Source of the DNA: Schizochytrium sp. CCTCC M209059
Taxonomy: Eukaryota; Sar; Bigyra; Thraustochytrida; Thraustochytriidae
DNA: 37,746 nt
Assembly (NCBI GenBank): GCA_000818945.1
Contig: KN805386.1
Coordinates: 4,399-42,144, forward strand
Direction of reading: 5' to 3'
Shown: piece after piece, positions 36,901 through 37,746 of the stretch
How the letters are laid out: each line of letters opens with the position of its first letter
Position numbering within the stretch: position 1 is the first letter of the stretch
Position numbers and translations under genes: made by a program
The notes under the pieces: model-generated
The model's input: the letters and a program-made list of their open reading frames with translations, nothing else
The model's database searches: none
What the model was told of the DNA's origin: nothing

Positions 36901-37740
36901 CTATTGAGTAATATTTTTCAGCTGCGGAACTAATGTTTCCCTCACGATCTTGAGCTCGTCAGATGCCTGGCCCGGGCTCAGTAGCTTGTGTGCGCGCCCT
37001 AGATCAATGAGCTTGATATCCCCGGAACTATCAATGACAATATTACGTAGTGCCACGTCTCCGTGCAAATACCCGGCCGTGTGGAGCTCACTCAGCGCCC
37101 CCTCAATCTTGTTGGTGAGAGTCTCAAGTCCTCCGGAGAGCGAGATGCGCTGTGCCACTTTCGAGCCACCAGCGCTCAAGGCCACACCCTCTTGTGTCGT
37201 AAGCACGCCCCGGATTGCAAAGAACGCGTCCTGGCCATGTAGGACGAGTTTTGGCAGAACGCCGCCCTGGAGGTGGTTGGGCTCCTTGTAGACCTGCGCT
37301 TCGTGTAGCAGTTCGCGGTTCGCGGACTTGGCGTCGAGTGACACCGTCTTCAAAAAGCACCGGCGACCCTCAACATCGACGTTGCCCATGCCAAGCCCGG
37401 CGCTGCACAGCACGTCCGTACCTTCGTGCTTTATCCAGTACCGCTCCCCCAGATCGAGCTCGATGGAGCGCGAGCCGTCGTCGGCAACGAGCTTGAGTCT
37501 CTGCCCAAAAAGAGCCTGCACGTCTTGCTCGTACATGGCCTGTACGTCGGTGGCATTATCTGAGCCGTTGTCACTTCCATCGCTGCCCCCCTGAGGTGTG
37601 TCATCGAATCGCGCGTCTTCTTCAGCACCTTGTACATTCGGACAGTCGAACCAGTTCCAAAATGGTTTCCGTGGCTGGCCACGCACGTGCTCACCGAGGG
37701 CGTGCGCATAGAAGAGCAGAGTCGCGTGGCTCAGAGCCAT
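36901..37740 (-). CDS. kinase-fold protein (atypical, HGD-type catalytic loop)
   Basis: 279 residues from ATG 37740-37738, only six bases from the window edge, so the true start may lie outside. Residues about 30-70 are Asp/Gly/Ser-rich. The kinase fold follows: a strand-like block with K131 in C-F-L-K-T-V (ATP-anchoring lysine), a helix with H-E-A-Q-V-Y-K-E (glutamate partner), catalytic loop H-G-D-V-A-L-R-N (H226, D228, N233) and the metal-binding I-D-L-G (D246) in place of DFG. H-G-D with D-L-G is seen in atypical kinases, including small-molecule kinases and the kinase-like proteins that are numerous in oomycetes and fungi. The C-lobe after D246 is very short (about 30 residues), so a substrate-binding lobe is reduced. 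Substrate unknown. Confidence 0.65.
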   Translation of the reverse strand: MALSHATLLFYAHALGEHVRGQPRKPFWNWFDCPNVQGAEEDARFDDTPQGGSDGSDNGSDNATDVQAMYEQDVQALFGQRLKLVADDGSRSIELDLGERYWIKHEGTDVLCSAGLGMGNVDVEGRRCFLKTVSLDAKSANRELLHEAQVYKEPNHLQGGVLPKLVLHGQDAFFAIRGVLTTQEGVALSAGGSKVAQRISLSGGLETLTNKIEGALSELHTAGYLHGDVALRNIVIDSSGDIKLIDLGRAHKLLSPGQASDELKIVRETLVPQLKNITQ

Positions 37741-37746
37741 GCGGTT

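Overview
The window is nuclear DNA of a protist eukaryote. Most genes are long, uninterrupted, GC-rich reading frames with eukaryote-only products: a U5 snRNP helicase, a complex I LYR subunit, a HECT ligase, a P2X channel and a DDHD phospholipase. Three things point to a stramenopile, probably a labyrinthulomycete/thraustochytrid: the near-absence of introns, lysine made through diaminopimelate, and a zinc-finger array of the 'WRKY19-like' C-x4-C...C-x2-H-G-G type that is common in that group. This placement is an inference from gene content and style, not from a marker gene.

Layout, left to right. (1) 2-412: the 3' end of a Cys/His-rich zinc-binding protein, then 2.3 kb with no recognisable gene. 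(2) 2702-4009: a seven-finger C-x4-C zinc-finger protein. (3) 4534-6852: a DHX33-like DEAH RNA helicase. It converges on (4) a small NDUFA6 gene (7202-7552, minus). (5) 7553-11430: a divergent promoter region, an uninterrupted (AGC)174 tract (8272-8793), the diaminopimelate decarboxylase gene (8827-10107), and a 197-bp tandem array that re-copies the last 14 codons, stop and 3' flank of that gene. (6) 11527-14967: a DDHD phospholipase fused to two PH domains and a PX domain. (7) 15209-15472 (minus), a two-helix small membrane protein, divergent from 15980-16636, a zinc-ribbon protein. (8) 17738-19138: a P2X-type ATP-gated channel. (9) 19593-26435: Brr2/SNRNP200. It converges on (10) 26844-30110 (minus), a multipass membrane HECT E3 ligase. 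(11) 31901-33736: a low-complexity polyQ protein with three TQT-like motifs in front of a coiled coil. (12) 33938-36076: a helical-repeat protein that may be PSMD5-like. (13) 36901-37740 (minus): a kinase-fold protein running to the right edge.

The genes form no operon or single pathway; this is a mixed housekeeping and signalling neighbourhood. The most unusual structure is the lysine gene, which carries a very large trinucleotide expansion in its leader and a tandem array grown out of its own 3' end. Short tandem repeats (CAG/CTG, CTGG/CCAG, CAGT, CGACT, GA) are concentrated in the intergenic and leader segments.
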